In this document: positions 47,564 through 56,423 of the stretch, piece after piece
Numbering within the stretch: position 1 is the stretch's first letter
How the letters are laid out: every line of letters starts with the position of its first letter
Origin: Lentisphaeria bacterium
GTDB taxonomy: Bacteria; Verrucomicrobiota; Lentisphaeria; Victivallales; UBA1829
Direction of reading: 5' to 3'
Length of the DNA stretch: 64,000 bases
Assembly: GCA_003526375.1 (NCBI GenBank)
Contig: DPDG01000034.1
Span: 8,847 to 72,846 of the forward strand
Translations under genes and position numbers: made by a program
The notes under the pieces: model-generated
The model's database searches: none
Told to the model about the DNA's origin: nothing
What the model saw: the letters and a program-made list of their open reading frames with translations, nothing else

Positions 47564-49800
47564 TCTCCTGATTCAAAAGTGACTTTTCCGAAACGGCCGG
47601 TCGGAAATTCGGATATCGGGCGCAGGGTCGGACTCCAGAGGTCGAATTGATTCCAGACTCCGCCGTAACGCATGATCTGCAGGCGTATTTCCTTTTGTCC
47701 GTCAAGAGGCAGCCGAAGAATTGCCGGAAATTTCCGGCTGCTGCCCTTACTGTTGTTTCCGATCCGGTATTCTTTCCAAAGAGGCCAGGCCCGGTTGATA
47801 TTCGGCGCGTAATTTTTCTGGACTGCATTGTTTTTTTCCGCTGTGAAAACACGGAATTCCTCATTCGGACCGGCATTTTCCGTTTCCAGTTGCAGGAACA
47901 GTTCATTTTTATAGCGGACCATCCGGAAGACGGCTTTTTTTTCCGGCGGGCCGCCCCATTGGCGTTCCAGCAGGGAAACGGCTGTCTGGTTTCGCCATAC
48001 GGAAGCATCCGGGAAAGAGTCCACAGTTTTACAGCGGTATTCCGGAATCCGGTCCGCGTATTGATGAAACAGAGCGGATTCCCGGAAAAAGCGGGAGTAG
48101 ATATGATCGCGCCAAAAAATGATCCGCTGCTGTTCCGGTGAATTCAAGGCACATTCCCCGGCGGCTTTGTCAAGCAGCCGTCGGAGTTCCCCGGCATACC
48201 TGCCGCCGTAACGGACGCGGTGGATAAAGCCGGTTTCATCCTCTGCTTCCGGCGGATACGGGAGATCCTCCCAGCGGGAGATGATGAGGTTGTAAAATTT
48301 CCTCATGGTTTCCGCTGCCGGACCGAAGGAATGTTCCGTATAGTCCCGGAGCAGTTCATCGATGTCCTGTTCCGGATTCCAGAGCAGGCGGCTTTGGAGC
48401 CAGACCATCGGATAAGTGGAAAAAGCGTTCAGCCTTCCCTCCTTTCCATGGCGGTTCATGTGGGGATTCAGCCCATTGATGAAACAGCTTCCGGCGAGGT
48501 GTTTTGTTTTCAGCAGCCACCGCTTCAGGATGTTCGGATACAGAAACGGAACTTTTGAGGTGTGCATGACCGGATCAACAATATTCAGCCAGATTCCGAG
48601 CCGGTCTGTTTTTCCTCCCAGCAGTTTGGACCAGCTGCGGATTTTTGCCAGCTCATGTTCGAGCATCTCCGGCGATGACGCATAATGAAGACGTGCGGTG
48701 ACGTAAGTGACGTCAACATTGCCGGGCAGCGGATGTTTTTCCGGCGGAGCCTGATAATGCTGATAGGCAAGCGTCGCCAGCCTGCGTTCCGGCCAACGCT
48801 TCCGGATTGCTTCCGCATAGCGGGCGACAAAAAGAAATGCCCATTCGGAAGCCTGTTTCTCATAAGGCGCGTCCGGTTCATATTGTGACCGGCAGTGGAG
48901 ACATTGACAACTGTTTTCCGGCGTCATTCCGTCATTGAAGGCGAAATAGACGCAATTTTTTTCCGGCGGACACGGTCCCCAGGCACTGTCCGGAGCCCTG
49001 CCTTGATCGAACGCGTCCAGATTCCGAAGCATCTGTTTCAACACGCCGGGCTGATTCGGGCAGAGATAATTGCGGTGCGGATACTGTGTGTTGAACTGCT
49101 GTCTGCCGTTTCTCCCGACTGCGAAATATTCCGGGTGCGTTTTCCCGTAAAGCGCATACCAGCCAGTCTGAGTATGGTTTGCATTTTTGCGGGGCATGGA
49201 ATTTCCGAAGCGCAGCACCGGATGCCAGAGTCTCTGAAACTTTTCCGGCATGGCATAATAGCTGACGCCTCCCTCACGTCCGCGCAGCCGCGGCCAGTCG
49301 CGGATATTCCATCCGTCGAGCCGGAGGTTACGGTTGCCGGGGATGATCACGCCGAAGCCGTCGGGATGAATCCGCGGGTCGTCGGGGAAATACCAGCGGA
49401 TGCCGAGCGCGCGTTCAAGGTATTCATAGACGGCGAAAAGAGTTCCGCGGTCTACTCTGTCCTCCGTCATTTCTCCGCAGAGAAACAGGTCTTTTCCGTC
49501 TGATCTCACGATCAGTGTTTCCGGTTCCATCTGTCCGGGGTTTCCGATGATGCGCAGAGCGGCTTCGGTAGAGCCGATGAAAATCCGTTCCTGAAACTTT
49601 GCGGCGTCTTTTTCCCGGATGATTTTCAGCTTCCGTCCGGTTGCCCGTTCAAGATGCCTGTTCAGGAAGTCCGCGGCATAGACCTGCGTTTCTCCCGCGG
49701 GGAACGCAAGCATGTCCGGTTTGTCCGGCAGGACGATTACGGGAGAGGCGTAAACGGTGCTTCCCAGGAAGAAACTGATGAGGAATATTTTAATACGCAT
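47560..49800 (-). CDS. secreted DUF4838 protein, probable glycoside hydrolase
   Basis: A 746-residue exported protein (MRIKIFLISFFLGSTVYAS). An accessory GH67/GH20-like domain (about 20-160: PAGETQVYAADFLNRHLERATG in parts, GTLFAVYEYLERALGIRWYFP) precedes the DUF4838 core. There C247 (YLCPNQPG), YFAFND (285-290) and C298-C300-C303 (CQCLHC) repeat the pattern of the other two DUF4838 proteins here. A carboxy-terminal beta domain of about 150 residues follows. It overlaps the pilin-like gene start region by 11 nt and the phospholipase-like gene by 4 nt, so the three are probably co-translated. Confidence 0.8.
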   Translation of the reverse strand: MRIKIFLISFFLGSTVYASPVIVLPDKPDMLAFPAGETQVYAADFLNRHLERATGRKLKIIREKDAAKFQERIFIGSTEAALRIIGNPGQMEPETLIVRSDGKDLFLCGEMTEDRVDRGTLFAVYEYLERALGIRWYFPDDPRIHPDGFGVIIPGNRNLRLDGWNIRDWPRLRGREGGVSYYAMPEKFQRLWHPVLRFGNSMPRKNANHTQTGWYALYGKTHPEYFAVGRNGRQQFNTQYPHRNYLCPNQPGVLKQMLRNLDAFDQGRAPDSAWGPCPPEKNCVYFAFNDGMTPENSCQCLHCRSQYEPDAPYEKQASEWAFLFVARYAEAIRKRWPERRLATLAYQHYQAPPEKHPLPGNVDVTYVTARLHYASSPEMLEHELAKIRSWSKLLGGKTDRLGIWLNIVDPVMHTSKVPFLYPNILKRWLLKTKHLAGSCFINGLNPHMNRHGKEGRLNAFSTYPMVWLQSRLLWNPEQDIDELLRDYTEHSFGPAAETMRKFYNLIISRWEDLPYPPEAEDETGFIHRVRYGGRYAGELRRLLDKAAGECALNSPEQQRIIFWRDHIYSRFFRESALFHQYADRIPEYRCKTVDSFPDASVWRNQTAVSLLERQWGGPPEKKAVFRMVRYKNELFLQLETENAGPNEEFRVFTAEKNNAVQKNYAPNINRAWPLWKEYRIGNNSKGSSRKFPAILRLPLDGQKEIRLQIMRYGGVWNQFDLWSPTLRPISEFPTGRFGKVTFESGE

Positions 49801-50350
49801 ATCTCGGGCATCCTTTGGAAGAAAGCTCTTTCAGAAAACATCCCCTTGCACTTCCGTCCAGAAATCCCGTATTGGCTTTGTTGTTGTGCCGATAATGGAC
49901 AACGAGTTTATATGGTCCGTAGTTGCCATAGAAATTGATAAACTGCTGAAGGGTATCCAGATTCAGGGAGTCGGTCAGGAGAACATAATCCGCCGGGGAT
50001 CCCGTTATGTTCAACGTATGAGTATCGCCGACAACCCTTCTGATGCCGAAAACGTTCTTATGATTGTCATTTTCCCGTTTCCATGCAGGACAACGTAAGG
50101 CAGAAGTCTGTGCCTGGGGCACAAAACCGTTAGCAAGAAGATAATCGGACCATCTCTGTGTATGAACGGCTTCGTAAGTATCCAGATACATCAACAGATA
50201 CGTCATTGACTGTTTCATATTCCCGAGGCAGGAAACCGATTTTGCGGAGTTTCGCGCCTTATTAAGCGTTGCCAGCAGCACTGCCGCCAACAGGATGATG
50301 ATTGATATCGTGCAGAACAGTTCTACCAAAGAAAATTTCCTGACAGTCAT
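49790..50350 (-). CDS. pilin-like (pseudopilin family) protein
   Basis: A 186-residue protein with a normal-length prepilin leader (MTVRKF) cut before SLVELFCTISIIILLAAVLL; the conserved glutamate at +5 is kept although FTLIE is changed to FSLVE. SVSCLGNMKQSMTYLL follows, and HYRHNNKANTGFLDGSARG is the H-x9-DG motif. Such proteins are very numerous in Lentisphaerota and are thought to be exported through a type II-like system, perhaps carrying binding domains. The start at 50350 is the only methionine before the motif. It heads the operon with the DUF4838 and phospholipase-like genes. Confidence 0.82.
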   Translation of the reverse strand: MTVRKFSLVELFCTISIIILLAAVLLATLNKARNSAKSVSCLGNMKQSMTYLLMYLDTYEAVHTQRWSDYLLANGFVPQAQTSALRCPAWKRENDNHKNVFGIRRVVGDTHTLNITGSPADYVLLTDSLNLDTLQQFINFYGNYGPYKLVVHYRHNNKANTGFLDGSARGCFLKELSSKGCPRYAY

Positions 50351-50436
50351 TGGAATCTCAGTCCGCCTTTTTAAAACCGCTTTCCGACAGCGGGAAACGT
50401 TTTTGCCATATCGGGATAAAATCATTATTAGTATAA

Positions 50437-50465
50437 AATATAATTTATATCTTTTTATTTGTCAA
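50437..50465 (-). promoter_or_regulatory. sigma70-type promoter of the pilin-like/DUF4838 operon
   Basis: On the minus strand TTGACA (50465-50460) and TATATT (50442-50437) are 17 nt apart, in an A/T-rich stretch about 87 nt before the start at 50350. Confidence 0.65.
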
Positions 50466-50552
50466 GTGAAGATGGATCATGGAAATGCAGACAGGACTTC
50501 ATTTTCCGGTTTTTGCGTTCCGCCTGCCGGAAAACAACGGGATGTCGGGCTT

Positions 50553-52442
50553 TCAGCGCCCGTTTTCCTGAAGGTGCAGACGGAGAATCCGGCGGACTTC
50601 GTGGATTGCAGCGGGGTGAAGCTGGACACTGTGCCCGGACTGGACAATCAGTTCACTCTGCGCCCCGTCCAGATGTGAGCTCGAATAGGCGACAATGCCA
50701 TCTGTTCCGCCGGGGACGTTCGCCGCGTCCTCGTTCCCGATGATGGAGTGGTAGGGAACGCCGGACTTGAAAGGGGTCTCATTCAGCAGTTTCAATACCC
50801 GGTTGTCCGGGTCCAGAGCATCAATTCCTGTCTGGATTTCTGAAACGGCAAGGTCCGCCTTGCTCTCTTTGCCGAAGAGCTGAAGTACGAGTTCGTGCGC
50901 CTGTGCGACCAGTTCTCCGGGGAGAGAGATCAGGCTGGAGCCGATATGCGCGATCGTGTATTTCGCCATGGCGGAACCCCTGTGGGGCACTGCCAGAAAG
51001 AGTACGCGTTTGACTGCCGGTATGCTGTCGAATATGAGCATGTCATGGAGCAAAAACTGCTGTTCCGGCGTGCATTTCGGGTGAATCTCCTGCCAGCTCA
51101 TGCCGGTCAGTTTTTTCAGCAGGGTGTCCTGTGCGTCAAGCAGCGCCGTCTTGGCGACCAGCCCGCCCATACTGTGCCCGATCAGGACCATTTTATTGAA
51201 GGATGCTTTTGCTTCGGGTGTTTGCGCCAGTTCCATTTGAGCATCCAGAATACTCTGGCGGAAAAGAGAGGCGGAATAGAGAAGGGGGTTGCCGCTGGAA
51301 TAGGTAAAGAACCAGAACTGGCAGTTCTGACGGATCACAGGGTCGTTTTTGAGCGTGTTGACCATTTGCATCCACGTGTGGGGGCTGGACATGAGACCGT
51401 GGATCAGTACCACGGGAATCTTGTCTGGATTGTACGGTTCCAGCGTATAGAGGCCCGGCGCGGTGATTGCCCCGGCGGGATTCAGCATATAGCGGAGCAG
51501 GTTCACATCGGGCAGGGTGGATACATAAAAGGCGAACGGCGTGGAATAATCGAAAATCAGCGGAACGTGTTCCTCGCCTGCAACCTTGACGGAGCGTACT
51601 TTGTCATTGTCGTAAAACTCGAGAGCCGCATGGAAGGTGTCCGGTTCGCCGGAGGGGCGCCGGAAACGCAGGAACACGGTCGCGCCGTGAGCGATCGGTG
51701 ATTCGGTTTTCAGGGATTCATAGTTGTTTTTTTCACCGGTTACGGCAATCACGGGAACGCCGAGCCCGAATTCATGAGTGAAATGGGAGAGGTTTTCAAT
51801 TTTGAAATCCGAGCATAACAGGAAGCTTTTATAAGATGTGCGCGGAAACGGGAGGCGGTAAAGCGGCTTTTGGAATATTATGTTTCTGCCGTCCGCCGTC
51901 TGGAGACAGTAGGAGGCGTTGTCCTGAAGCCCTTTGCTGTCGAGATAGGCGTAAAATCGGGCGAGGGCGCTGTTGTAGGTCCGGACCGCCTGATAGGTCA
52001 GCGGGTCGTATCTGCCCAGATTCTGCGTGATGAAATTTCTGCCGAACAGCAGTTGATAAGAGTAAAGAACCGCCGCGAGATCATATTTGACCGCTTCATC
52101 CGGATCATCGGTCCGGAGTGCGAGATTGAAGCAGACATCCGTCAGGACGCAGAGCGTGAGCCGTGAGGGTTCCTTGCGGTACATTCCGGAAAGATTGCGC
52201 ACCAGCTGAGCCGGACAGAACTGGTAGTCATCCATCAGCAGATCGCTGCTCAGAAAGTTGCGGCTTTCAAAAGAAAGCTCGTCCACTTTGCCGATGGAGA
52301 TGTTATAGTAATCCAGCGATTCTTTCGCGGAATTCCGGCTGACCCTGATCTCTTTTGCGTTGAAGATTCCGCAGGAGCAGAGCAGTCCGGTGAAACACAG
52401 TAAAATCAATGTGGAGAAAAAATACCGGACTGCCTTGCTCAT
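50553..52442 (-). CDS. lipase-like alpha/beta-hydrolase lipoprotein
   Basis: A 629-residue exported protein. The signal ends in LLCSC with C24 as the likely lipid site. The first 300 residues are helical and unassigned. An alpha/beta-hydrolase domain follows: VVLIHGLMSSPHTWMQM (oxyanion HG), the nucleophile elbow IGHSMGG (serine near residue 395), VLFLAVPHRGSAMA and a late histidine in VQSGHSVQLHP. This is the layout of esterases related to triacylglycerol lipases and PGAP1-like proteins. GAAGG precedes the ATG at 52442. It lies 20 bp behind lepA. A lipid or ester substrate is likely but cannot be specified. Confidence 0.82.
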   Translation of the reverse strand: MSKAVRYFFSTLILLCFTGLLCSCGIFNAKEIRVSRNSAKESLDYYNISIGKVDELSFESRNFLSSDLLMDDYQFCPAQLVRNLSGMYRKEPSRLTLCVLTDVCFNLALRTDDPDEAVKYDLAAVLYSYQLLFGRNFITQNLGRYDPLTYQAVRTYNSALARFYAYLDSKGLQDNASYCLQTADGRNIIFQKPLYRLPFPRTSYKSFLLCSDFKIENLSHFTHEFGLGVPVIAVTGEKNNYESLKTESPIAHGATVFLRFRRPSGEPDTFHAALEFYDNDKVRSVKVAGEEHVPLIFDYSTPFAFYVSTLPDVNLLRYMLNPAGAITAPGLYTLEPYNPDKIPVVLIHGLMSSPHTWMQMVNTLKNDPVIRQNCQFWFFTYSSGNPLLYSASLFRQSILDAQMELAQTPEAKASFNKMVLIGHSMGGLVAKTALLDAQDTLLKKLTGMSWQEIHPKCTPEQQFLLHDMLIFDSIPAVKRVLFLAVPHRGSAMAKYTIAHIGSSLISLPGELVAQAHELVLQLFGKESKADLAVSEIQTGIDALDPDNRVLKLLNETPFKSGVPYHSIIGNEDAANVPGGTDGIVAYSSSHLDGAQSELIVQSGHSVQLHPAAIHEVRRILRLHLQENGR

Positions 52443-52462
52443 TGCCTGCACCTTCGCTTCCG

Positions 52463-54271
52463 CTATTCGTTGTTGGATTTCAGAACCTCGACAAATGCCT
52501 CCTGCGGGATATTGACGCTTCCGATCTGCTTCATGCGCTTCTTGCCCTCTTTCTGTTTTTCGAGGAGTTTGCGCTTACGCGTGATATCGCCGCCGTAGCA
52601 TTTCGCTAGAACATTCTTCCGCAGCGCCCGGACTGTTTCACGGGCGATGACTTTGCCGCCGATCGCCGCCTGCACCGCCACCTGGAACTGATGCTGCGGG
52701 ATGACTCCCGCCAGCTTTTCCGCCAGCATTCTGCCGCGGTTGTAGGCATGGTCCGCATGGACGATCGTGGAGAATGCGTCCACGGGCTCGCCGTTGACCA
52801 GCATATCCAGCTTGACCAGTTTGTCCGCCTGATATCCGGCAGGTTCATAATCCATGCTGCCGTAACCGCGGGTGATCGACTTGAGCTTGTCATGGAAATC
52901 AATCAGAATCTCGTGCATCGGAATGCGCGCCGTAAGCAGAATATGCCTTCCGTCAACACTTTCCGTGTTGGTGCAGATTCCCCGTTTCTGCATGATGAGG
53001 TTCATGATGTCGCCCATGTAGGTGGTCGGCGCCATGATCTTGGCGTTGATGAGCGGTTCCTCGATGCGGTTGATTTCCGACGGATCGGGCAGGTGAACCG
53101 GATTGTCCACGTTGACCATGATTCCGTTGTTCAGGTAGACATGGTAGATCACGCTCGGATAAGTTGCGATGATATCCATGTTGTATTCACGGCGCAGGCG
53201 TTCCTGAATGATCTCCATGTGAAGCAGCCCGAGGAACCCGCACCGGAACCCGAATCCGAGTGCGGCGGAGGTCTCCGGCTGGTAGACGAACGCGGCATCG
53301 TTGAGCTGAAGTTTCGCCATGCTGAATTTGAGCTGTTCGTAATCGGCGGTGTCGATGGGATAAATGCCGCTGAACACCATCGGGCGGATTTCCTGAAAAC
53401 CGGGAAGCGGTTCCGTGCACGGGTTTTTGACCTCCGTGACCGTGTCGCCGATCTTTGTATCCGAAGGGCTCTTGATATTCGGAATCAGATAACCGACCGA
53501 ACCTGCGGTAAGCTGGCTGATGGCTTTCATTTCCGGCGTGAATACCCCGACTTCCTTGATTTCGCTCTCCAGCCCGGTGCTGAGCAGACGCAGCTTGTCG
53601 CCGCGTTTGAAGCCTCCGTTGTAGACGCGGACATAGGTGACGACTCCCCGGTAGGCATCGTAGATGGAGTCGAATATGAGCGCATTCGTCGGTTTGTCAA
53701 CGGCTCCTTTCGGCGGGGGAACAAGTTTCACGATTGCTTCCAGCACCGCAGGAATTCCCGTTCCCTCCTTGGCGGAGACGGCGATTGCCTCTTCGCGCGG
53801 GATTGCAAGAATCTCCTCCAGTTGTTCGTAACACATGTTGAGATCCGAAGCCGGAAGGTCGATCTTGTTGATGACGGGGATGATTTTGAGATTGTGCTTG
53901 AACGCGAGGTTCACATTGGCGACGGTCTGTGCCTGAACCCCCTGTGTCGCGTCGATAATGAGGATTGCCCCCTCGCAGGCGGCAAGGGAACGGCTGACCT
54001 CGTAAGTGAAGTCCACATGGCCGGGAGTGTCGATCAGGTTCAGTTCGTATTCCTCGCCGTCATTCGCCTTGTAGATCATGCGTACGGGGTGCGCCTTGAT
54101 CGTGATGCCGCGTTCCTGTTCCAGGTCCATGGCGTCCAGAAGCTGGGCATGGACAAGGTCGCGCGCTTCAATGGTATGGGTCGCTTCAAGGAGACGGTCC
54201 GCCAGAGTGGACTTTCCGTGGTCGATGTGTGCGATAATGGAAAAATTACGTATCTTGTTCAGGTCTGCCAT
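52463..54271 (-). CDS. lepA: elongation factor 4 (LepA), translational GTPase
   Basis: A 602-residue GTPase of the LepA/EF4 family, a ribosome-binding factor that acts during initiation or back-translocation under stress. G motifs are AHIDHGKST (14-22), DTPGHVDF and NKIDLP; the unique carboxy-terminal domain is present (GYGSMDYE, KLDMLVNGEPVDA, HADHAYNRGR, GGKVIARETVRALRKNV in parts). Length is normal. The ATG at 54271 is preferred to a TTG at 54289. It is the middle of three consecutive translation-factor genes and the lipase-like gene follows it directly. Confidence 0.97.
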   Translation of the reverse strand: MADLNKIRNFSIIAHIDHGKSTLADRLLEATHTIEARDLVHAQLLDAMDLEQERGITIKAHPVRMIYKANDGEEYELNLIDTPGHVDFTYEVSRSLAACEGAILIIDATQGVQAQTVANVNLAFKHNLKIIPVINKIDLPASDLNMCYEQLEEILAIPREEAIAVSAKEGTGIPAVLEAIVKLVPPPKGAVDKPTNALIFDSIYDAYRGVVTYVRVYNGGFKRGDKLRLLSTGLESEIKEVGVFTPEMKAISQLTAGSVGYLIPNIKSPSDTKIGDTVTEVKNPCTEPLPGFQEIRPMVFSGIYPIDTADYEQLKFSMAKLQLNDAAFVYQPETSAALGFGFRCGFLGLLHMEIIQERLRREYNMDIIATYPSVIYHVYLNNGIMVNVDNPVHLPDPSEINRIEEPLINAKIMAPTTYMGDIMNLIMQKRGICTNTESVDGRHILLTARIPMHEILIDFHDKLKSITRGYGSMDYEPAGYQADKLVKLDMLVNGEPVDAFSTIVHADHAYNRGRMLAEKLAGVIPQHQFQVAVQAAIGGKVIARETVRALRKNVLAKCYGGDITRKRKLLEKQKEGKKRMKQIGSVNIPQEAFVEVLKSNNE

Positions 54272-54318
54272 GTATCGTTCTTTCCGCAAGTTGTTTTCAG
54301 TTCATTTTCTCATCGCGT

Positions 54319-54347
54319 AATTTACTCCGTAAATACCGTTTTTTCAA
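54319..54347 (-). promoter_or_regulatory. sigma70-type promoter of lepA with dyad at -10
   Basis: On the minus strand TTGAAA (54347-54342) and TAAATT (54324-54319) are 17 nt apart. ATTTAC-TCC-GTAAAT (54320-54334) is an inverted repeat covering the -10, so repression by a dimeric protein is possible. Confidence 0.5.
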
Positions 54348-54435
54348 GGGAAAGGAGGAGCGGTGTCCCGGAGATGTTCGGAGATTTCAGGGGAAAGCAA
54401 AAGCTCCTGCCTGATTTTATACGGAGATCCGGACT

Positions 54436-56403
54436 TCAGTCTTCATGCAGGGCATTGTATGCAGTCATGAGTTCTTCGAGTTCCGAGGCGGAACGTTCCC
54501 AATGTTCCGTCGTTTCCGTGATTGTGCGGTCCAGTTCATTGAGTTTTTTCTGCAATCCCGCGAAATCCACGCCTCCGGACGGGGCGGCAAGTGCGGCGAT
54601 GATCTGCTCTTTTTCCGCTTCGGAAGTTTCAATGAGTTTTTCCAGACGCGCCACTTCATTTTCCAGGCGGCGTTTGTCTTTGGACATCTCCTGGCGTTTC
54701 TGCGCCCGCTCCCGGCGTCGCTCTTTTGAGTTCAAATCGGGGGATCCCGTTTCCGTGCTGCCGGAAGCCGCGGCTTTTTCCGCGTTCTGCTCCGCGGCGA
54801 TCCGCTCCCGGTAGTAGTCGTAATTTCCATAGTGCAGACGGATTCCCGGAGAGCGCATTTCCACGATGCCTGTCACGGTTCCCCGCAGAAATTCAATGTC
54901 GTGGCTGACGATGCAGACCGTTCCCGTATAGTTGCAGATCGCCTGCTGGAGTGCTTCGCGTGCGGCGATGTCGAGGTGCGTCGTCGGCTCGTCCAGCACG
55001 AGGAAATTCGGCGGATTCACGAAGATGCGCGCAAAACAGAGACGGATTTTTTCTCCGCCGCTCAGAACTTTGCACTGTTTTTCCGCGCTTTCCCCGGAGA
55101 ATCCGAAAGCGCCGAGGATTTCACGGATGCGCTGTGAAGGCACATTGCCGCCGCTTGCTTCCCTGACGATATCGAATGCCGTCATATCGGGAGTCAGCAG
55201 TTCTGCGAATTCCTGCGCCTGATATCCGGTTATGACCTTGTGACCGGGAACCCGTGTGCCCCCGGTCGGAGTCAATACTCCCGCAAGGATTTTCAGAAGC
55301 GTTGTTTTCCCCATTCCGTTGTAGCCGACGATGCCGAGTTTGTCGCCGCGCGCCACGGAAAGCGAGATATTTTCCAGGATATTTCTTTTTCCGTCGTAAG
55401 AGAACGAGACATCCTCAAGGCGCATCGTCTCCGCGCCGGAATGGGGCGGATCGGGAATCCGGATTGCTCCGCGGAAATGAAGATCGTCCGGCACGTCCGC
55501 ATCTTCGATCCTGTCGAGCATCTTGATCCATGACTGGACCTGCGCCGCCTTTGACGCTTTTGCGCGGAACCGGTTGATGTTGCGTTCCAACTGTTCCTTT
55601 TTGCGGTCGATGTTCTCCTGCGCCGCTTCGGCGTGGCGCCGGCGTTCTTCCCGCTCATGCACGTAATAGTTGTAGTTTCCCTGATAACGGGTGACATGCC
55701 CGTTGTCCACTTCCAGCGTGATATTCGTGATTGAGTTCAGCAGGAAACGGTCGTGCGAGATCAGGAGCAGCGTTCCGCTGTAATTGCGCAGACGCTTCTG
55801 GAGCCATTCCACGGCGGGCGTGTCCAGATAGTTGGACGGCTCGTCGAGCAGAAGAATATCGGGTTCTCCGAGCAGCGTCTTCGCCATGCAGGCACGCATC
55901 TGCCAGCCGCCGCTGAACGCCCCCATCGGCTTTTCCAGATCCGTCTCTTTGAATCCGAGCCCGGCAAGAGCCGCCGCGGCGCGGTGTTTCATTTCATAGC
56001 CGCCGAGTGATTCATAGACACTTTGCAGGTGCCCGATTTCGTCCAGAGCGGATTGCCGCTCTTTTTCGGAGGCGAGTTCTTTCACGTCGGCTTCAAGCAG
56101 GTGAATGCGTTCCAGAATTTTCGGGAGTTCCCCGCTGGCGGTGCTTGCGAACGAGATCAGCGGGTCCTCGTCACGGAAGAAATCCAACTGCTGGTGGAGG
56201 TGCCCGATACGTGCTTTCTTCGGCAGGATGATTTCGCCTTTGTCTGCGGAAATTTCATCGCAGATGATCTGGAACATCGTGCTTTTGCCGGAACCGTTCG
56301 GGCCGACGATTCCGACGCGTTCGCCTTTGTTGATCCGGAACGAGGCATGGTCGAAAATATCACGTTTGCCGTAACTTTTGCTGACATCAATAAAGTCGAT
56401 CAT
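54436..56403 (-). CDS. ABC-F family ribosomal ATPase
   Basis: A 655-residue protein with two ABC domains and no membrane segments, as in the ABC-F translation factors (EttA, Uup, YheS). Walker A loops are GPNGSGKST (34-42) and GYNGMGKTT; signatures are FSGGWQMR and LSGGEKIR; Walker B is LLLDEPSN and LVLDEPTT. The linker (NYNYYVHEREERRRHAEAAQE in parts) and a carboxy-terminal coiled coil (RREREQ-like, EVARLEKLIETSEAEKEQ) resemble the YheS/Uup type. Whether it protects against an antibiotic or acts in normal translation cannot be told. It lies between typA and lepA. Confidence 0.9.
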   Translation of the reverse strand: MIDFIDVSKSYGKRDIFDHASFRINKGERVGIVGPNGSGKSTMFQIICDEISADKGEIILPKKARIGHLHQQLDFFRDEDPLISFASTASGELPKILERIHLLEADVKELASEKERQSALDEIGHLQSVYESLGGYEMKHRAAAALAGLGFKETDLEKPMGAFSGGWQMRACMAKTLLGEPDILLLDEPSNYLDTPAVEWLQKRLRNYSGTLLLISHDRFLLNSITNITLEVDNGHVTRYQGNYNYYVHEREERRRHAEAAQENIDRKKEQLERNINRFRAKASKAAQVQSWIKMLDRIEDADVPDDLHFRGAIRIPDPPHSGAETMRLEDVSFSYDGKRNILENISLSVARGDKLGIVGYNGMGKTTLLKILAGVLTPTGGTRVPGHKVITGYQAQEFAELLTPDMTAFDIVREASGGNVPSQRIREILGAFGFSGESAEKQCKVLSGGEKIRLCFARIFVNPPNFLVLDEPTTHLDIAAREALQQAICNYTGTVCIVSHDIEFLRGTVTGIVEMRSPGIRLHYGNYDYYRERIAAEQNAEKAAASGSTETGSPDLNSKERRRERAQKRQEMSKDKRRLENEVARLEKLIETSEAEKEQIIAALAAPSGGVDFAGLQKKLNELDRTITETTEHWERSASELEELMTAYNALHED

Positions 56404-56423
56404 GGTCCGGACCGGTTGCAGGG

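Noticed and set aside
52691..54814. Plus-strand open frame of 707 codons
   Set aside because: It is antisense to lepA and the end of the ABC-F gene, whose motifs are unambiguous; its translation shows no family features.
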